Source: Bacteroidota bacterium
GTDB taxonomy: Bacteria > Bacteroidota > Bacteroidia > Bacteroidales > Prolixibacteraceae
NCBI GenBank assembly: GCA_023251435.1
Contig: JAHEYU010000004.1
Coordinates: forward strand, 93,464-157,463
Length of the DNA: 64,000 nt
Reading direction: 5' to 3'
Shown here: in pieces, positions 44,201-53,266 of the stretch
Numbering within the stretch: position 1 is the stretch's first letter
How the letters are laid out: the number at the start of each line of letters is the position of its first letter
The notes under the pieces: generated by a model
What the model was told of the DNA's origin: nothing
The model's input: only the letters and a program-made list of their open reading frames with translations
Database searches by the model: none
Program-made: the position numbers and the translations under genes

Positions 44201-45508
44201 TAGCAGTATATTCTTAATGAATACGGCTTTTCTTTTTGTCGAAATATCCAGTTGACCAACTTTTAACCTGTGAATATTATCACCCAGCGTTAATTCATAG
44301 TCTGAGGCCGAAAAATCAATATTACGGGCATAAAAAATACGGCTGGTGTCCTGCGACGAAACAGAATCGAGCAAAAAATCTTCCAGATTTATATTTATAT
44401 TTTTAAGTTCCTGCTGACTTGATTGATCTGACTGATCGGGGAAAAGCGCTAATTGGGCATTTTCGAGCCTGAAATTAGTAACGCTCACACTGCTTAAATC
44501 ATCTTTAATCAGCTCATAAAGGTCGAAATCATCGATTGTTTTCAATACTTTTCTTGTACTTTTCCGGCCCGGCCAGAATTTTATTTTCGCGTTCGACAGT
44601 ACCATCGAATCGATTGGAATGACAAAATTTCCGTAAAATTCATTGATATGCCTGCTCTTTATTATTGCCTTTGGAATTGAAATTTCGTATTTGCTTGTTG
44701 CCGTAACAGTTTGATTTGTAGGTTTAAGTTCAATGTCTTCACCTTCAATCTGCGACTTTTTAAGCGAATAAGTTACCGTTCGAGCTTTCAATGTGTGAAT
44801 GCTGTCTCCAAGCCTGTTCTGATAATTATCCATTCGGAGGTAAATATCGCTGGCATCGAAAAGCCTGGTGGGATCAGGTATAAGCAACGAATCGGTATAG
44901 AAATCCAGAATGCCGATGGTTATGTTTTCGGCATTCGAAAGCTTTCGAGTGTCTCCCAGCAGATTGTAAAAATCGAAACTTGCATTTACAAGTTCTATTT
45001 TATTGATTTTTATGTATTTAAATGTTTTCGAAACCAATGGTTTAAGTTCCTGAAGAACCGAATTGATTGTATTCTTTTCGTTGTCGGTATTCGCTTGTTT
45101 ACCGTGAATATTCAGCTCTGGTTGGGTAATTATTATTTCACCAATTTCAAGCTGTTTGTTAAAAATCAGTTTTAGTAGTTTAATCTGTCCAAAGCGCACA
45201 TTGGGTGATGAAAAAGAATATAGCTGCTTGCTCTGAATGGTATCATTAAGCGTCTTTATGATTGAATCGCTTGGATGAAAAGCAAGCTGTTCGATTTCAA
45301 AACCCCAATGGCGGAAATTGATGTCCAGATTGTTAAAGTACAGTTCGTATTTCCCTTTTGATTTTTTTGAAACGAATTCCGAAAGATTATCGTTCAGGTA
45401 CGACTGCGCTTGAAAAAACAGCAATCCCAAAAAAGCAAAAGAAATCAATGTCATACTTAGTAGTATGATTGATAATATCTTCCATATCTTTCGCTTCGAA
45501 TTTTGCAT
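41210..45508 (-). CDS. Giant AsmA-like repeat protein with N-terminal membrane anchor
   Basis: A 1432-residue protein. One membrane helix at about 8-33, then an all-beta periplasmic part. A block of the form Y-x-L-x-L-x-D-x-x-H-x-L-K-V ... ST-K/R-K ... P recurs at about residues 223, 404, 581, 763, 935 and 1095, that is six modules of about 180 residues (for instance YELTLGDNIHRLKVGQLDIS and HLIRLSDNVHVIKAGTVGFS). The C-terminal about 230 residues (FRLDGTATILDSCQMNVSMN, GSLSPFNMRILNPVLEPLA) resemble the end of AsmA/DUF748 proteins. AsmA-like/TamB relatives form grooves that carry lipids between membranes; this role is inference. Confidence 0.8.
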   Translation of the reverse strand: MQNSKRKIWKILSIILLSMTLISFAFLGLLFFQAQSYLNDNLSEFVSKKSKGKYELYFNNLDINFRHWGFEIEQLAFHPSDSIIKTLNDTIQSKQLYSFSSPNVRFGQIKLLKLIFNKQLEIGEIIITQPELNIHGKQANTDNEKNTINSVLQELKPLVSKTFKYIKINKIELVNASFDFYNLLGDTRKLSNAENITIGILDFYTDSLLIPDPTRLFDASDIYLRMDNYQNRLGDSIHTLKARTVTYSLKKSQIEGEDIELKPTNQTVTATSKYEISIPKAIIKSRHINEFYGNFVIPIDSMVLSNAKIKFWPGRKSTRKVLKTIDDFDLYELIKDDLSSVSVTNFRLENAQLALFPDQSDQSSQQELKNININLEDFLLDSVSSQDTSRIFYARNIDFSASDYELTLGDNIHRLKVGQLDISTKRKAVFIKNILLFPLLTDQGRITQKNTIDGSCDSVRLDQFEFKKAFHSKRFYFQRINIFNPEVQLTQNMVTEQKPEAENASFIYQLISIYLKGIYSNQVSVQKGKFKLQNKTGVLQKGNIETSAKLYLNGFALDEVSAGRSDRLFFANQIELNFSDYKMQLVDQLHQLTVENFFLSTRQKHASIQYLHLFPDSKENIEELLKQYNRSELYEFTIPELAFDSADFHQAFFRKKFYADRLSIKTPTIYYENFALLKPTKPKANFEDLYLLISNYLEDIHFGKVEIPDGTIRLINHSKNDKTISLNNQFTLELENMVINKDQFGRNKLLFSEQVDFSVRDHLIRLSDNVHVIKAGTVGFSTARKEIYVTNAQMYPETNSQKFTSINWNIQLSIPELRIKGISIADLYFNQKIDAENLLISSPEIKLYQKNKSKDPTDFKEVSLPLPKEIESISIGQFNLNSGSLKIFSEFGLQPYLLVQSDLKMESQNILIKKNPLTSQPEFKSGKYSAALFKFKFTPKDKNQQISIEELNFSTSEKQIKAKQLTVLQKNKSTKQDQFELTIPSLSMNGFDIDNAYRFDRYLFESILVEKPEFQFYNNTTDSAQINPFNVNLYPHFESFADVFATKSLKVNDADLTIYKNGKQKMHEKVTLNLTNFRIDNLPSKGFLHSTDFSFRIQNTKRQDKKKLYQYVIGSSEYSSKNNRFVARDLRLVPNFSKEKFNKQNSFQSDYYEGKLDSVVIAQPNIRRWFDKGELAGKYMAVNGLDMDIYRDKRLPFDEKRRPEMLQDMIKSLPYPVQIDSLRLINASIKYSEQPELGDEEGKISFSNINVTLKPLTNMKPSNSKIPDFRLDGTATILDSCQMNVSMNYQMNHPDNFFTASGSLSPFNMRILNPVLEPLALVSIRSGRVDQFRFNFTADRTQSTGQLWFGYDDMRISVLALKDGNTKETKFASFIANSFLLKSRNPRGGELVPVEISFQRDEKRSVVNYWWKSIFSGIRNTLGIKENSSDSK

Positions 45509-45603
45509 TGATTAGCAAGTTAAGCTGTTTTATAAGAACCATCAATTAGTAAAAATAGTTTCTTTTCCGAAGAATTTATCATTCAATAGTCGGAATATAT
45601 GAC

Positions 45604-45654
45604 TGAAAAAAGGCATCTGGATGCATTTGATTTTTATTTGCATCCGGATGCCTT
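45604..45654 (-). terminator. Rho-independent terminator of the ornithine aminotransferase gene
   Basis: Arms 45610-45625 and 45639-45654 pair over 16 bases with one G-U pair (AAGGCATC core); on the minus strand the stem is followed by six T. It begins 22 bases after the gene's stop. Confidence 0.93.
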
Positions 45655-45676
45655 ATAAATTAACTTTTCAAAAGAA

Positions 45677-46900
45677 TCAAATTCCGAATTCGGCGAAGGT
45701 TTTTTCAATAATTTCCAGCGCTTCCATCAACTGATCTTCTGTAATAATAAGCGGAGGTGTAAAGCGGATAATATGTTCGTGTGTAGGTTTTGCCAGTAAT
45801 CCATTGTTTTTCAGTGCTACACAAACATCCCAAGCGGTTTTGCCGTTTACCGGTTTAATTACTACTGCATTCAGCAAACCTTTGCCCCGAACAATTTCAA
45901 TAAGTTCAGAATCAATAGATTTAAGCCTTTTTCTGAATATTTTTCCCAATCGCTCGGCATTTTCTGCCAGATTTTCTTCCCTGATTACTTCCATCGCAGC
46001 AATGGCAACTTTGGCAGCAATTGGATTTCCTCCGTAAGTAGAACCATGTTCGCCCGGTTTGATGGTCAGCATAATTTCATCATCGGCTAAAACGCATGAA
46101 ACGGGCAGCATTCCGCCTGAAATGGCTTTTCCAAGTATCAGAATGTCTGGTCTGACCTCTTCATGATCGCAAGCCAGCATTTTTCCGGTGCGGGCGAGTC
46201 CGGTTTGAACTTCGTCGGCAACAAAAAGTACATTGTGTTTTTTACAAAGATCAAAAGCCTTCCGCAGATAACCATCTTCAGGAACATAAACTCCGGCTTC
46301 GGCCTGGATTGGTTCAACCAGTAATCCGGCCACATTGGGGTCTTCCAGGGCTTTTCCCAGCGCTTTCAAATCGTTGTAGGGAATATTAATAAACCCCGGA
46401 GTGTAAGGGCCGTAATCGTTGTAGGAATCGGGATCAGACGACATTGAGATAATGGTGATGGTACGGCCATGGAAATTACCGTTGCAAACAATGATTTTGG
46501 CTTCTCCTTTTGGTACACCTTTAACTTTGTAGGCCCATTTCCTTATCAGCTTTAACGCGGTTTCGTCGGCTTCCGCGCCCGAATTCATGGGCAACATTTT
46601 ATCGTAACCAAATAAACTGGTCATATACTGTTCCCATTCGCCCAGCACATTGTTGTAAAAAGCCCTTGAGGTTAACGCAAGTTTTTGTGCCTGATCTGTC
46701 AGTGCCTTAACAATTTTAGGATGGCAATGACCTTGGTTAACAGCTGAATAGGCAGCCAGAAAGTCGAAGTATTTCTTTCCTTCAACATCCCATACGTAAA
46801 CACCTTCACCACGTTCGAGCACTACCGGTATCGGATGGTAATTGTGAGCGCCGTAACGGGCTTCACGTTCCATATATTCCTTTGCATTTAATACTTTCAT
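45677..46900 (-). CDS. rocD: Ornithine--oxo-acid aminotransferase
   Basis: A 407-residue PLP enzyme converting ornithine and 2-oxoglutarate to glutamate-5-semialdehyde and glutamate. YWD-like [64 protein letters not shown] and ILGKAISGG (PLP lysine about 249), then [11 protein letters not shown], are the ornithine aminotransferase series. Length and motifs favour RocD over acetylornithine aminotransferase. It is monocistronic with a strong terminator and links arginine/ornithine to proline and glutamate. Confidence 0.92.
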   Translation of the reverse strand: MKVLNAKEYMEREARYGAHNYHPIPVVLERGEGVYVWDVEGKKYFDFLAAYSAVNQGHCHPKIVKALTDQAQKLALTSRAFYNNVLGEWEQYMTSLFGYDKMLPMNSGAEADETALKLIRKWAYKVKGVPKGEAKIIVCNGNFHGRTITIISMSSDPDSYNDYGPYTPGFINIPYNDLKALGKALEDPNVAGLLVEPIQAEAGVYVPEDGYLRKAFDLCKKHNVLFVADEVQTGLARTGKMLACDHEEVRPDILILGKAISGGMLPVSCVLADDEIMLTIKPGEHGSTYGGNPIAAKVAIAAMEVIREENLAENAERLGKIFRKRLKSIDSELIEIVRGKGLLNAVVIKPVNGKTAWDVCVALKNNGLLAKPTHEHIIRFTPPLIITEDQLMEALEIIEKTFAEFGI

Positions 46901-47041
46901 AAAATTTCTAATTAGTTTTTAGTGCCACAGATTTAGGCATATTTCTGAGCACAATTTATGATTTAAGTCGCCTTTGCAGTATTCGGTCATAAAAAATAGA
47001 TGGATACTATTTTGGTGGATATAACCAGCCAATTTTACTAA

Positions 47042-49090
47042 TTATTTCCAGAAACGTATAACAGCCAACTCACAAAGCATGAATAGGATAGCCAGCATAA
47101 TGAAAAATTTCCAGAGTTGTTTTCCATTGTTCAAATCCTCCAGCGTTTCGCTGAAACGTGCTTCGTTCACATCAATAATTTGCATTTGCCTGAAATTGTT
47201 GGCATCTGCCTGATCCTGAATCTCGTTTGTAGATAAATATTTAGGCGCCGATTCTTTTCTTGAGAAATTATACGAAACCGATTGAATGGTATTATCTCCG
47301 TCGCTGATCAGATAATGGCCGGCATCGCTAATTAGTTCGTTTAATATCAGTTGTTTGTGTCCTGTTCCTGTATTTCGGGGCGAAATCTTGAATTCTTCTT
47401 TTACTTGATGGTTAACGATTTTTAATTCGTCGGGTAGGTGATTTTGATTAAGGATGACAGGTTCGTCGCGTTCAATAGAATAGGCATATTTTTGAAGCTC
47501 CTCGCTGTTTAAAACCATGTTGTAAACGGTTGGTACAAAAATAATATGGCGAACAAAATTGAAATTGATTTTATCGACTGGAAAGGCAAATGAATAAACG
47601 TTTCCATTGCCAAAACGAAAGGTGCTTAGCGCATTTTTTCCATTCCTGAATTTTAAGAGCGAAGTTTCACTTTTCTGAATCTGTTCAGTAAATTTCAGAA
47701 TACCACTCACGACAGGCAAATCAGCATCGGCTTCCTGCTTTTTAAATACCTCTTTGTACAGAGCATGGGTATAATTTATTTCCGAAATACCCAGCGAAGC
47801 AGTATCGAATGATGTAATTGTATTGCCGTTTAAACCCGCCAGCAGTTCATTGTAATCTGTGAAGTTTGTGGTTCGGTTTGGGAAAAGTACCAACGAGCCA
47901 CCTTGTTCTACAAATGAGTAAAGCTCACTTTTTAATCCTGAACTAATTTTCTGGTTGTTAATCATGAAAATGCATTGAAAATCCTTCAGCCGTGCGATCT
48001 GCACATTGTTCTCCGGAAATTCTTCATATCCAATCAGTTCGTCATCAGTAAACAAGGCTTTTAAATAGTCTGAACTATTGTTTAAAGGATTGAAAATTCC
48101 CAACGCTTTCATTTTACCCCGCACTTTGTAGCTCAAAAAGTACGAGTTGTCGTAAATAATAGGATAGTCGTCCAGCTCAACTTTGCAAAGTTGAATGCCT
48201 TCAGCATTGTTGGTATAGTTTAGTTCAACGGTCAACTCTTCTTTTCCGGAAATGCTGATATTCGAAATTGCCCGCAGCGAATCATTAATTGTCAGGCGGA
48301 TGGGAATGTTTTGATAAGCCTGTTCCGAAAGGTTTTTCAGGCTAACAAACAACTTCTCCTGCTGTCCGATTTTTCGTCCCGGAACTTCGAACCAGCATGA
48401 ATCGATGAGCAGATTATTTATTTTATCAGATTCGAAAGGCAGAAGGTAAGTCCAAACTGAAGAATCAGGACGTAAGGTTTCGAAATCGATATTATTCTTC
48501 TGAAAATCAGATAAGTAATAGAATGCTTTATCCATTTTTTTTGCTGATCCGGGAAAAGTCCGGATCACTTGCTCGTAAATTTCAGAGAATTTGGGCGATT
48601 TAGGGCTTTCTTTAATTTCAGAAACCTGCTGGATAAATTGCTCTTTGCTTAAAAGAAATTGATGCTGGGGAAGCAAGTCGCTGGTCAGGATTAAATATTG
48701 AGTGCCTGCCAGGTATGCGTTGGCAATTTCAATGGCCTTCAGCTTTGCCTGTTCGAGAATCTGACCTTTTTCGCTTACATTTTTCATGCTGAAAGTATTG
48801 TCGATATAAATGGCGACAACCTGTTGGGCGGCTTTTGAGGTCTGGTTTCCGAGCGGAATAAATGGACGGCTGAAGGCAAAAACCAATGCAGCAATTGCCA
48901 GCAAACGCGAAGCTAGAATTATAAGCTGCTTAATTTGTGATTTCTTCCGCGATTCCTGCTTTATAAGTTTAAGTAATTGAACATTACTGAAATAGAGTGT
49001 TTTATATTTCCTGAAATTAAACAAATGGATAATAACTGGAATAGCCAGGGCAAGTAAAGCAAACAGGAAGACCGGATATAAAAAACTCAT
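47042..49090 (-). CDS. BatA-domain and vWA-like membrane protein
   Basis: A 682-residue inner-membrane protein. The N-terminal BatA domain (FLYPVFLFALLALAIPVIIH, LFNFRKYKTLYFSNVQLLK) and a second helix are followed by a vWA-like domain with VVAIYIDNTFSM, a weakened MIDAS (Asp-x-Thr-x-Ser). A long periplasmic region, with a glutamine-amidotransferase-like part, precedes a final helix. Such proteins come from the aerotolerance (Bat) group; the function is not known. It is the last gene of the parA-parB-DUF5683-mltD run, 28 bases after mltD. Confidence 0.83.
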   Translation of the reverse strand: MSFLYPVFLFALLALAIPVIIHLFNFRKYKTLYFSNVQLLKLIKQESRKKSQIKQLIILASRLLAIAALVFAFSRPFIPLGNQTSKAAQQVVAIYIDNTFSMKNVSEKGQILEQAKLKAIEIANAYLAGTQYLILTSDLLPQHQFLLSKEQFIQQVSEIKESPKSPKFSEIYEQVIRTFPGSAKKMDKAFYYLSDFQKNNIDFETLRPDSSVWTYLLPFESDKINNLLIDSCWFEVPGRKIGQQEKLFVSLKNLSEQAYQNIPIRLTINDSLRAISNISISGKEELTVELNYTNNAEGIQLCKVELDDYPIIYDNSYFLSYKVRGKMKALGIFNPLNNSSDYLKALFTDDELIGYEEFPENNVQIARLKDFQCIFMINNQKISSGLKSELYSFVEQGGSLVLFPNRTTNFTDYNELLAGLNGNTITSFDTASLGISEINYTHALYKEVFKKQEADADLPVVSGILKFTEQIQKSETSLLKFRNGKNALSTFRFGNGNVYSFAFPVDKINFNFVRHIIFVPTVYNMVLNSEELQKYAYSIERDEPVILNQNHLPDELKIVNHQVKEEFKISPRNTGTGHKQLILNELISDAGHYLISDGDNTIQSVSYNFSRKESAPKYLSTNEIQDQADANNFRQMQIIDVNEARFSETLEDLNNGKQLWKFFIMLAILFMLCELAVIRFWK

Positions 49091-49118
49091 TACAATGCAG
49101 TATTTTAAATATTATTCA

Positions 49119-50819
49119 TCATGTTTTAGGCATGATTTTAAGTTTCTGGCCTACCATCAGGCTATTTGCCTTTCTGATATTATTGAGTTTCATGATATCA
49201 TGATTTGATACACCAGGAAATTTCTGAGCAATTGACCAGAAATTGTCGCCTTTTCTAACTGTGTAATATACAAACTCCCCGGTTGATATTTTTTCAGATA
49301 CAACTTCTTTATTTACAGGCTTGGGTTCACTGGCAGTTATTACTGCTGAAGATTCAACCGGTTCCTTTTTTGCAGCAATTGCCAGATTTTGTGTTGAGTT
49401 AGCCGTTGGCTTTTTATTCAGCGATTTTTGTTTTTCGCTTTGGCTCATCTTGTTGAAATGACTGAAGTATTCGCCCTGACCTTCAGGAACATAAACAGTT
49501 AGTTTTTGGCCAACTTTTATGAAGTTTTTATTTAAACGATTCCAGTATTTCAGGTCTGAAATACGTACCCTGAACCAACCTGAAATAGCGCCAAGGTTGT
49601 CGCCGGATTTTACCGTGTAAATTACCTTATCGCGTCCTTTAATATTGCTGGGTTCAATACTAACAATCTTTGTTTGCGGATTTACGATTTCATTATTTGG
49701 GAAAAACTCAGTTCTCCTGTGTTTATGAATAACCGATTCATTTTCCAAATAGGTGGAAATTTCTTTCTGTGGCAAAACCAGGCTGTATGCTTTTATTTTG
49801 CTGGCCGGAATAATGTCTCGGCGGTATTGAGGATTGAGTGTTCGTATTTGATCAACTGGGATTCCGATTACTTCGGCTATTTGATTAAAGTGGAGATAAT
49901 CGTTAACCATTAACGTATCTGTGATGATAGGAAAATCAGGGGCTTTTGGAAATATGTTGTGACTTTGGTAAAAATTCATCACATAATTGGCTGCAATAAA
50001 GGCGGGAACATACCCACGGGTTTCTTTGGGCAGTTTGTAATATATTTTCCAATAATCTCTTGCATTGCCCGAACGTTTTATTGCTTTATTCACATTCCCG
50101 GGACCGCAATTATAGGCTGCAATAACCAAATGCCAGTCATTATAAATGTTGTATAAATCTCTTAAATATCTCACTGCAGCGTCGGTAGCTTTTAGCGGAT
50201 CGCGTCGCTCATCGACGAAAGTGCTGATTTCCAGCTTATACATTTTTCCTGTTGGATACATAAATTGCCATAGACCGACTGCACTGGCAACGGAATTAGC
50301 CCCCGGATTCAAGGCCGATTCAATGATGGGGAGGTATTTCAACTCCATTGGCAAACCATATTTTGCCAGGGCTTCCTCGAATAAAGGGAAGTAATAATTT
50401 GCAAGGCCAAGCATAACCGCAACTTGTTTCGGTTTGCGGTTGGTGTACATTGCAATATAATTTTTAACGGTCGAGTTGTACGAAAGGCTAACTGCCGATT
50501 GCATCGATTGAAGTCTTTGTATGTAAACCGAATCGGGGAGTGTTTGCTTGAGGGTATCCGCTTCGGCAAGTTCAGTGCTGTCGAGCAGAAAGGCATTCTG
50601 AACATACCAGCTTTTAAGCATACTATCTAATTTGTCTGAAAAATATTTATCCACATTTTCATCAGGAATCATGTAATATTTTTCGTACCCGCTTAATGTA
50701 TCAATTGACGTAATGCCAATTGTACAGGCTTTCAGTATATTTTCTTTTTTTGCTCCGGAAGCTAAAGTATTGATTCCGGCAATTACCAGTATTAAAAATG
50801 TTAGTTTTAGTAATCTCAT
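49119..50819 (-). CDS. mltD: Membrane-bound lytic transglycosylase D-like protein with LysM
   Basis: A 566-residue exported enzyme that cleaves peptidoglycan glycan strands to anhydro-muropeptides. After a signal peptide and helical region, the SLT family-1D catalytic domain has LPIIESALNPGANSVASAVG (catalytic Glu in ES) then LWQFMYPTGKMY and VIAAYNCGPGNVNKAI. Two LysM wall-binding domains follow: about 400-444 (YTVKSGDNLGAIS) and about 518-562 (YTVRKGDNFWSIAQ). The lysM pair spans a Lys/Ser-rich linker. The gene is 15 bases after the DUF5683 gene. Confidence 0.92.
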   Translation of the reverse strand: MRLLKLTFLILVIAGINTLASGAKKENILKACTIGITSIDTLSGYEKYYMIPDENVDKYFSDKLDSMLKSWYVQNAFLLDSTELAEADTLKQTLPDSVYIQRLQSMQSAVSLSYNSTVKNYIAMYTNRKPKQVAVMLGLANYYFPLFEEALAKYGLPMELKYLPIIESALNPGANSVASAVGLWQFMYPTGKMYKLEISTFVDERRDPLKATDAAVRYLRDLYNIYNDWHLVIAAYNCGPGNVNKAIKRSGNARDYWKIYYKLPKETRGYVPAFIAANYVMNFYQSHNIFPKAPDFPIITDTLMVNDYLHFNQIAEVIGIPVDQIRTLNPQYRRDIIPASKIKAYSLVLPQKEISTYLENESVIHKHRRTEFFPNNEIVNPQTKIVSIEPSNIKGRDKVIYTVKSGDNLGAISGWFRVRISDLKYWNRLNKNFIKVGQKLTVYVPEGQGEYFSHFNKMSQSEKQKSLNKKPTANSTQNLAIAAKKEPVESSAVITASEPKPVNKEVVSEKISTGEFVYYTVRKGDNFWSIAQKFPGVSNHDIMKLNNIRKANSLMVGQKLKIMPKT

Positions 50820-50834
50820 AATTTCATCATTTAG

Positions 50835-51455
50835 TTAGAATGTGAACCTGCAATGTATCCCAATCAGTTTATTATCCATGCACATTACAGGCCCCGGTAC
50901 CCAATTAATGGTTAAGTCGTCGCTGATATCGAAGTTGAAAAAGTGAGCATCAACACTCGCATCAATAATATTTATCGCATAAAAAACTACTGTTCCTATT
51001 ACTACTAAATCTCTGTTTCGCCTCCAATAGTCTTTCCCTTTTCTCAGACTTTCGGTTAACTGACCAATTCTGTCAGGTTCGAGTCTCTTTGGATCAGTAA
51101 CTAATTTAACGAACGAATTGGTGTTCGGATCAGTATCAATAATATCAGAATAAGCTTGTCTTAATTTGACGTATTCTTCGTTGTTAAAGTTAATAAAGTA
51201 ACCTAAAGTAGCAAAACCACCGTATACGAGTGGTACTTTCCAGTATTTTCGGTTGTAAATCTGACCCAGGCCGGGCAAAACCGCTGAATAGATTGTGGCT
51301 TTTCTTGGCGAATGAACAGCTTCATTTTTTGCAATTCTTATTGAATCATTTGCCGATTCTTGTCCTAAGGCAGAAAATCCTGTTGCGAAAAACAGGATTG
51401 CCAGAAAACAAATATTTAAAAGCCCCAAAGGGTATTTATGATTTTTTTTATGCAT
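50835..51455 (-). CDS. DUF5683 membrane protein
   Basis: A 206-residue protein with a signal or anchor helix (LLNICFLAILFFATGFSALG) and DUF5683 blocks AVLPGLGQIYNRKYWKVPLVYG and INIIDASVDAHFFNFDIS. The function is unknown. In Bacteroidota this gene lies steadily between parB and mltD, which suggests a role linking chromosome partition to wall growth, though this is inference. It overlaps the end of parB by eight bases. Confidence 0.87.
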   Translation of the reverse strand: MHKKNHKYPLGLLNICFLAILFFATGFSALGQESANDSIRIAKNEAVHSPRKATIYSAVLPGLGQIYNRKYWKVPLVYGGFATLGYFINFNNEEYVKLRQAYSDIIDTDPNTNSFVKLVTDPKRLEPDRIGQLTESLRKGKDYWRRNRDLVVIGTVVFYAINIIDASVDAHFFNFDISDDLTINWVPGPVMCMDNKLIGIHCRFTF

Positions 51456-52326
51456 CTAATTTGTCAAGGATTCCTAAAATTCTTTCCAGATCTTGTGCTG
51501 ATTTAAATGGGATTACAATTTTCCCTTTGCCACTCTCATCAATCCTGAAATCGATTTTTGAATGGAAAAATTTATTGAGATGATTGTTAAGATCCTCATA
51601 TTCAGTTGGGAATTTTGGTTTGATGATTTTTTCTTCCGATTGGAAGCTTGAATTGTCTTCGTTATAATTTCTGACAATTTCTTCCACCCGGCGAACTGAA
51701 TATTCATTTTTCTGAATTTCTTCATAAATCATTAGTTGCATATCCGAATCTTTGATATTCACCAAAGCACGGGCATGCCCCATTGTAATTACTTTTTCGA
51801 CGATACCTTTTTGTATTTTGGCTGGTAATTTCAATAACCGCAGATAATTGGTTACGGTCGAACGTTTTTTTCCAACCCGGTCGCTCAGGTCTTCCTGTGT
51901 TAATTTACATTCTTCGATCAGTCGTTGATAGCTGACAGCAATTTCGATGGCATCGAGGTCTTCACGCTGAATATTTTCAACGAGTGCCATTTCGAGCATT
52001 CCTTCGTCATTTGCAGTACGAATATATGCGGGAATAGTGGTCAGACCGGCAATTTTTGAAGCTCTGAAGCGTCGTTCACCGGCAATGATCTGAAATTGGT
52101 CTCCGTCGATTCTTCGCAGGGTAATAGGCTGAATAATACCCATTTCCTTAATAGATGCTGCCAGTTCGTTTAATGCTTCTTCGTCGAATTTCGTCCGTGG
52201 CTGATATGGGTTGGCAACAATTTTTGAAATCTCAATTTCATTTACTGATGCTTTTACCTCGTTATATTCGTCGGCCCCATCTATTAAAGCACTCAAACCT
52301 CTTCCCAATGCGTTCTTTTTTGCCAT
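51448..52326 (-). CDS. parB: Chromosome-partition protein ParB
   Basis: A 292-residue DNA-binding CTPase that loads at parS and spreads. N-terminal ParB/Sulfiredoxin-type domain (PYQPRTKFDEEALNELAASI, IIAGERRFRASKIAGL with the arginine-rich CTP-binding GERR), a helix-turn-helix (LTQEDLSDRVGKKRSTVTNY) and a C-terminal dimerisation part. The ATG at 52326 is chosen over a TTG two codons earlier. No parS site (TGTTNCACGTGAAACA type) was seen in the window. It is 13 bases after parA. Confidence 0.95.
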   Translation of the reverse strand: MAKKNALGRGLSALIDGADEYNEVKASVNEIEISKIVANPYQPRTKFDEEALNELAASIKEMGIIQPITLRRIDGDQFQIIAGERRFRASKIAGLTTIPAYIRTANDEGMLEMALVENIQREDLDAIEIAVSYQRLIEECKLTQEDLSDRVGKKRSTVTNYLRLLKLPAKIQKGIVEKVITMGHARALVNIKDSDMQLMIYEEIQKNEYSVRRVEEIVRNYNEDNSSFQSEEKIIKPKFPTEYEDLNNHLNKFFHSKIDFRIDESGKGKIVIPFKSAQDLERILGILDKLDA

Positions 52327-52339
52327 AATCAACAGATTC

Positions 52340-53140
52340 TTATTCTATTATTTTATCCGAATTTTTAATTTTAGTCATTCCGTTATTTTGAAGCAATTCT
52401 CTTGCCAGATTCATATAAGAAGCTGAACCTTTAGATGTTGCATCGTATAGAATGGCTGGCTGACCGTAACTGGGTGCTTCGCTTAATTTTATATTACGGT
52501 GTATAACCGACTCGAATACCATTTCCTGAAAGTGTTTTTTCACTTCTTCCATTACCTGATTTGAAAGGTTCAGACGCGAATCATACATCGTAAGCAAAAA
52601 ACCTTCAATTTCGAGTTCGGGATGTAATTTTGTCTGAATTATCTTAATAGTATTCAATAGTTTACCAAGTCCTTCAAGCGCAAAATATTCGCATTGTACA
52701 GGTATTATTACCGAATCGGCAGCCGTAAGCGAATTGACAGTTATAAGACCAAGAGAAGGAGAGCAATCGATTAGTATAAAATCGTATTCGTCCTTAATCT
52801 TCTCAATTACATGCCGTAACACTTTTTCGCGGTTAGGTAAATTGAGCATTTCAATTTCGGCTCCAACCAAATCAATATGCGAAGGGATCAAATCTAATCC
52901 GGGTATTTCGGTGTTAAGGATTATCTTTCGTGGATCGAGTTCGTCAACAATACATTCATAAATGCTTGTTTTAACATTTCGTACATCAAAGCCGACTCCC
53001 GAAGTGGCATTTGCCTGAGGATCAGCATCAATTATCAATACTTTATATTCCAAAACTGCCAGGCTTGCCGCCAGATTAATAGCTGTAGTTGTTTTTCCAA
53101 CGCCCCCCTTTTGGTTAGCAAGCGCAATTACTTTTCCCAT
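52340..53140 (-). CDS. parA: Chromosome-partition ATPase ParA
   Basis: A 266-residue Soj-like ATPase with the deviant Walker A KGGVGKTTT, LIIDADPQ, and FILIDCSPSLGLIT. The ParA gradient moves ParB-parS complexes. It heads a five-gene run (parA, parB, DUF5683, mltD, batA-like) with short gaps or overlaps. A candidate -7 element lies at 53167-53174. Confidence 0.95.
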   Translation of the reverse strand: MGKVIALANQKGGVGKTTTAINLAASLAVLEYKVLIIDADPQANATSGVGFDVRNVKTSIYECIVDELDPRKIILNTEIPGLDLIPSHIDLVGAEIEMLNLPNREKVLRHVIEKIKDEYDFILIDCSPSLGLITVNSLTAADSVIIPVQCEYFALEGLGKLLNTIKIIQTKLHPELEIEGFLLTMYDSRLNLSNQVMEEVKKHFQEMVFESVIHRNIKLSEAPSYGQPAILYDATSKGSASYMNLARELLQNNGMTKIKNSDKIIE

Positions 53141-53166
53141 ATAAAATCTGCTTGTTTGATAAGTTT

Positions 53167-53174
53167 CAAAGTTA
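53167..53174 (-). promoter_or_regulatory. Candidate -7 element (TAACTTTG) for the parAB operon
   Basis: On the minus strand TAACTTTG fits TANNTTTG; transcription would start near 53160, 20 bases before the parA ATG. Confidence 0.45.
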
Positions 53175-53266
53175 ATATTTTAAAAAGAAACAGGTTGTGA
53201 ATATTTATTAATTAAACTAAATTATATTTTAACCTGCTGATTTTGTGATTTCTATAAAAGCAAGTA

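Noticed and set aside
51448..53140. Possible parS site near parAB
   Set aside because: No TGTTNCACGTGAAACA-like palindrome was found in or around the operon.
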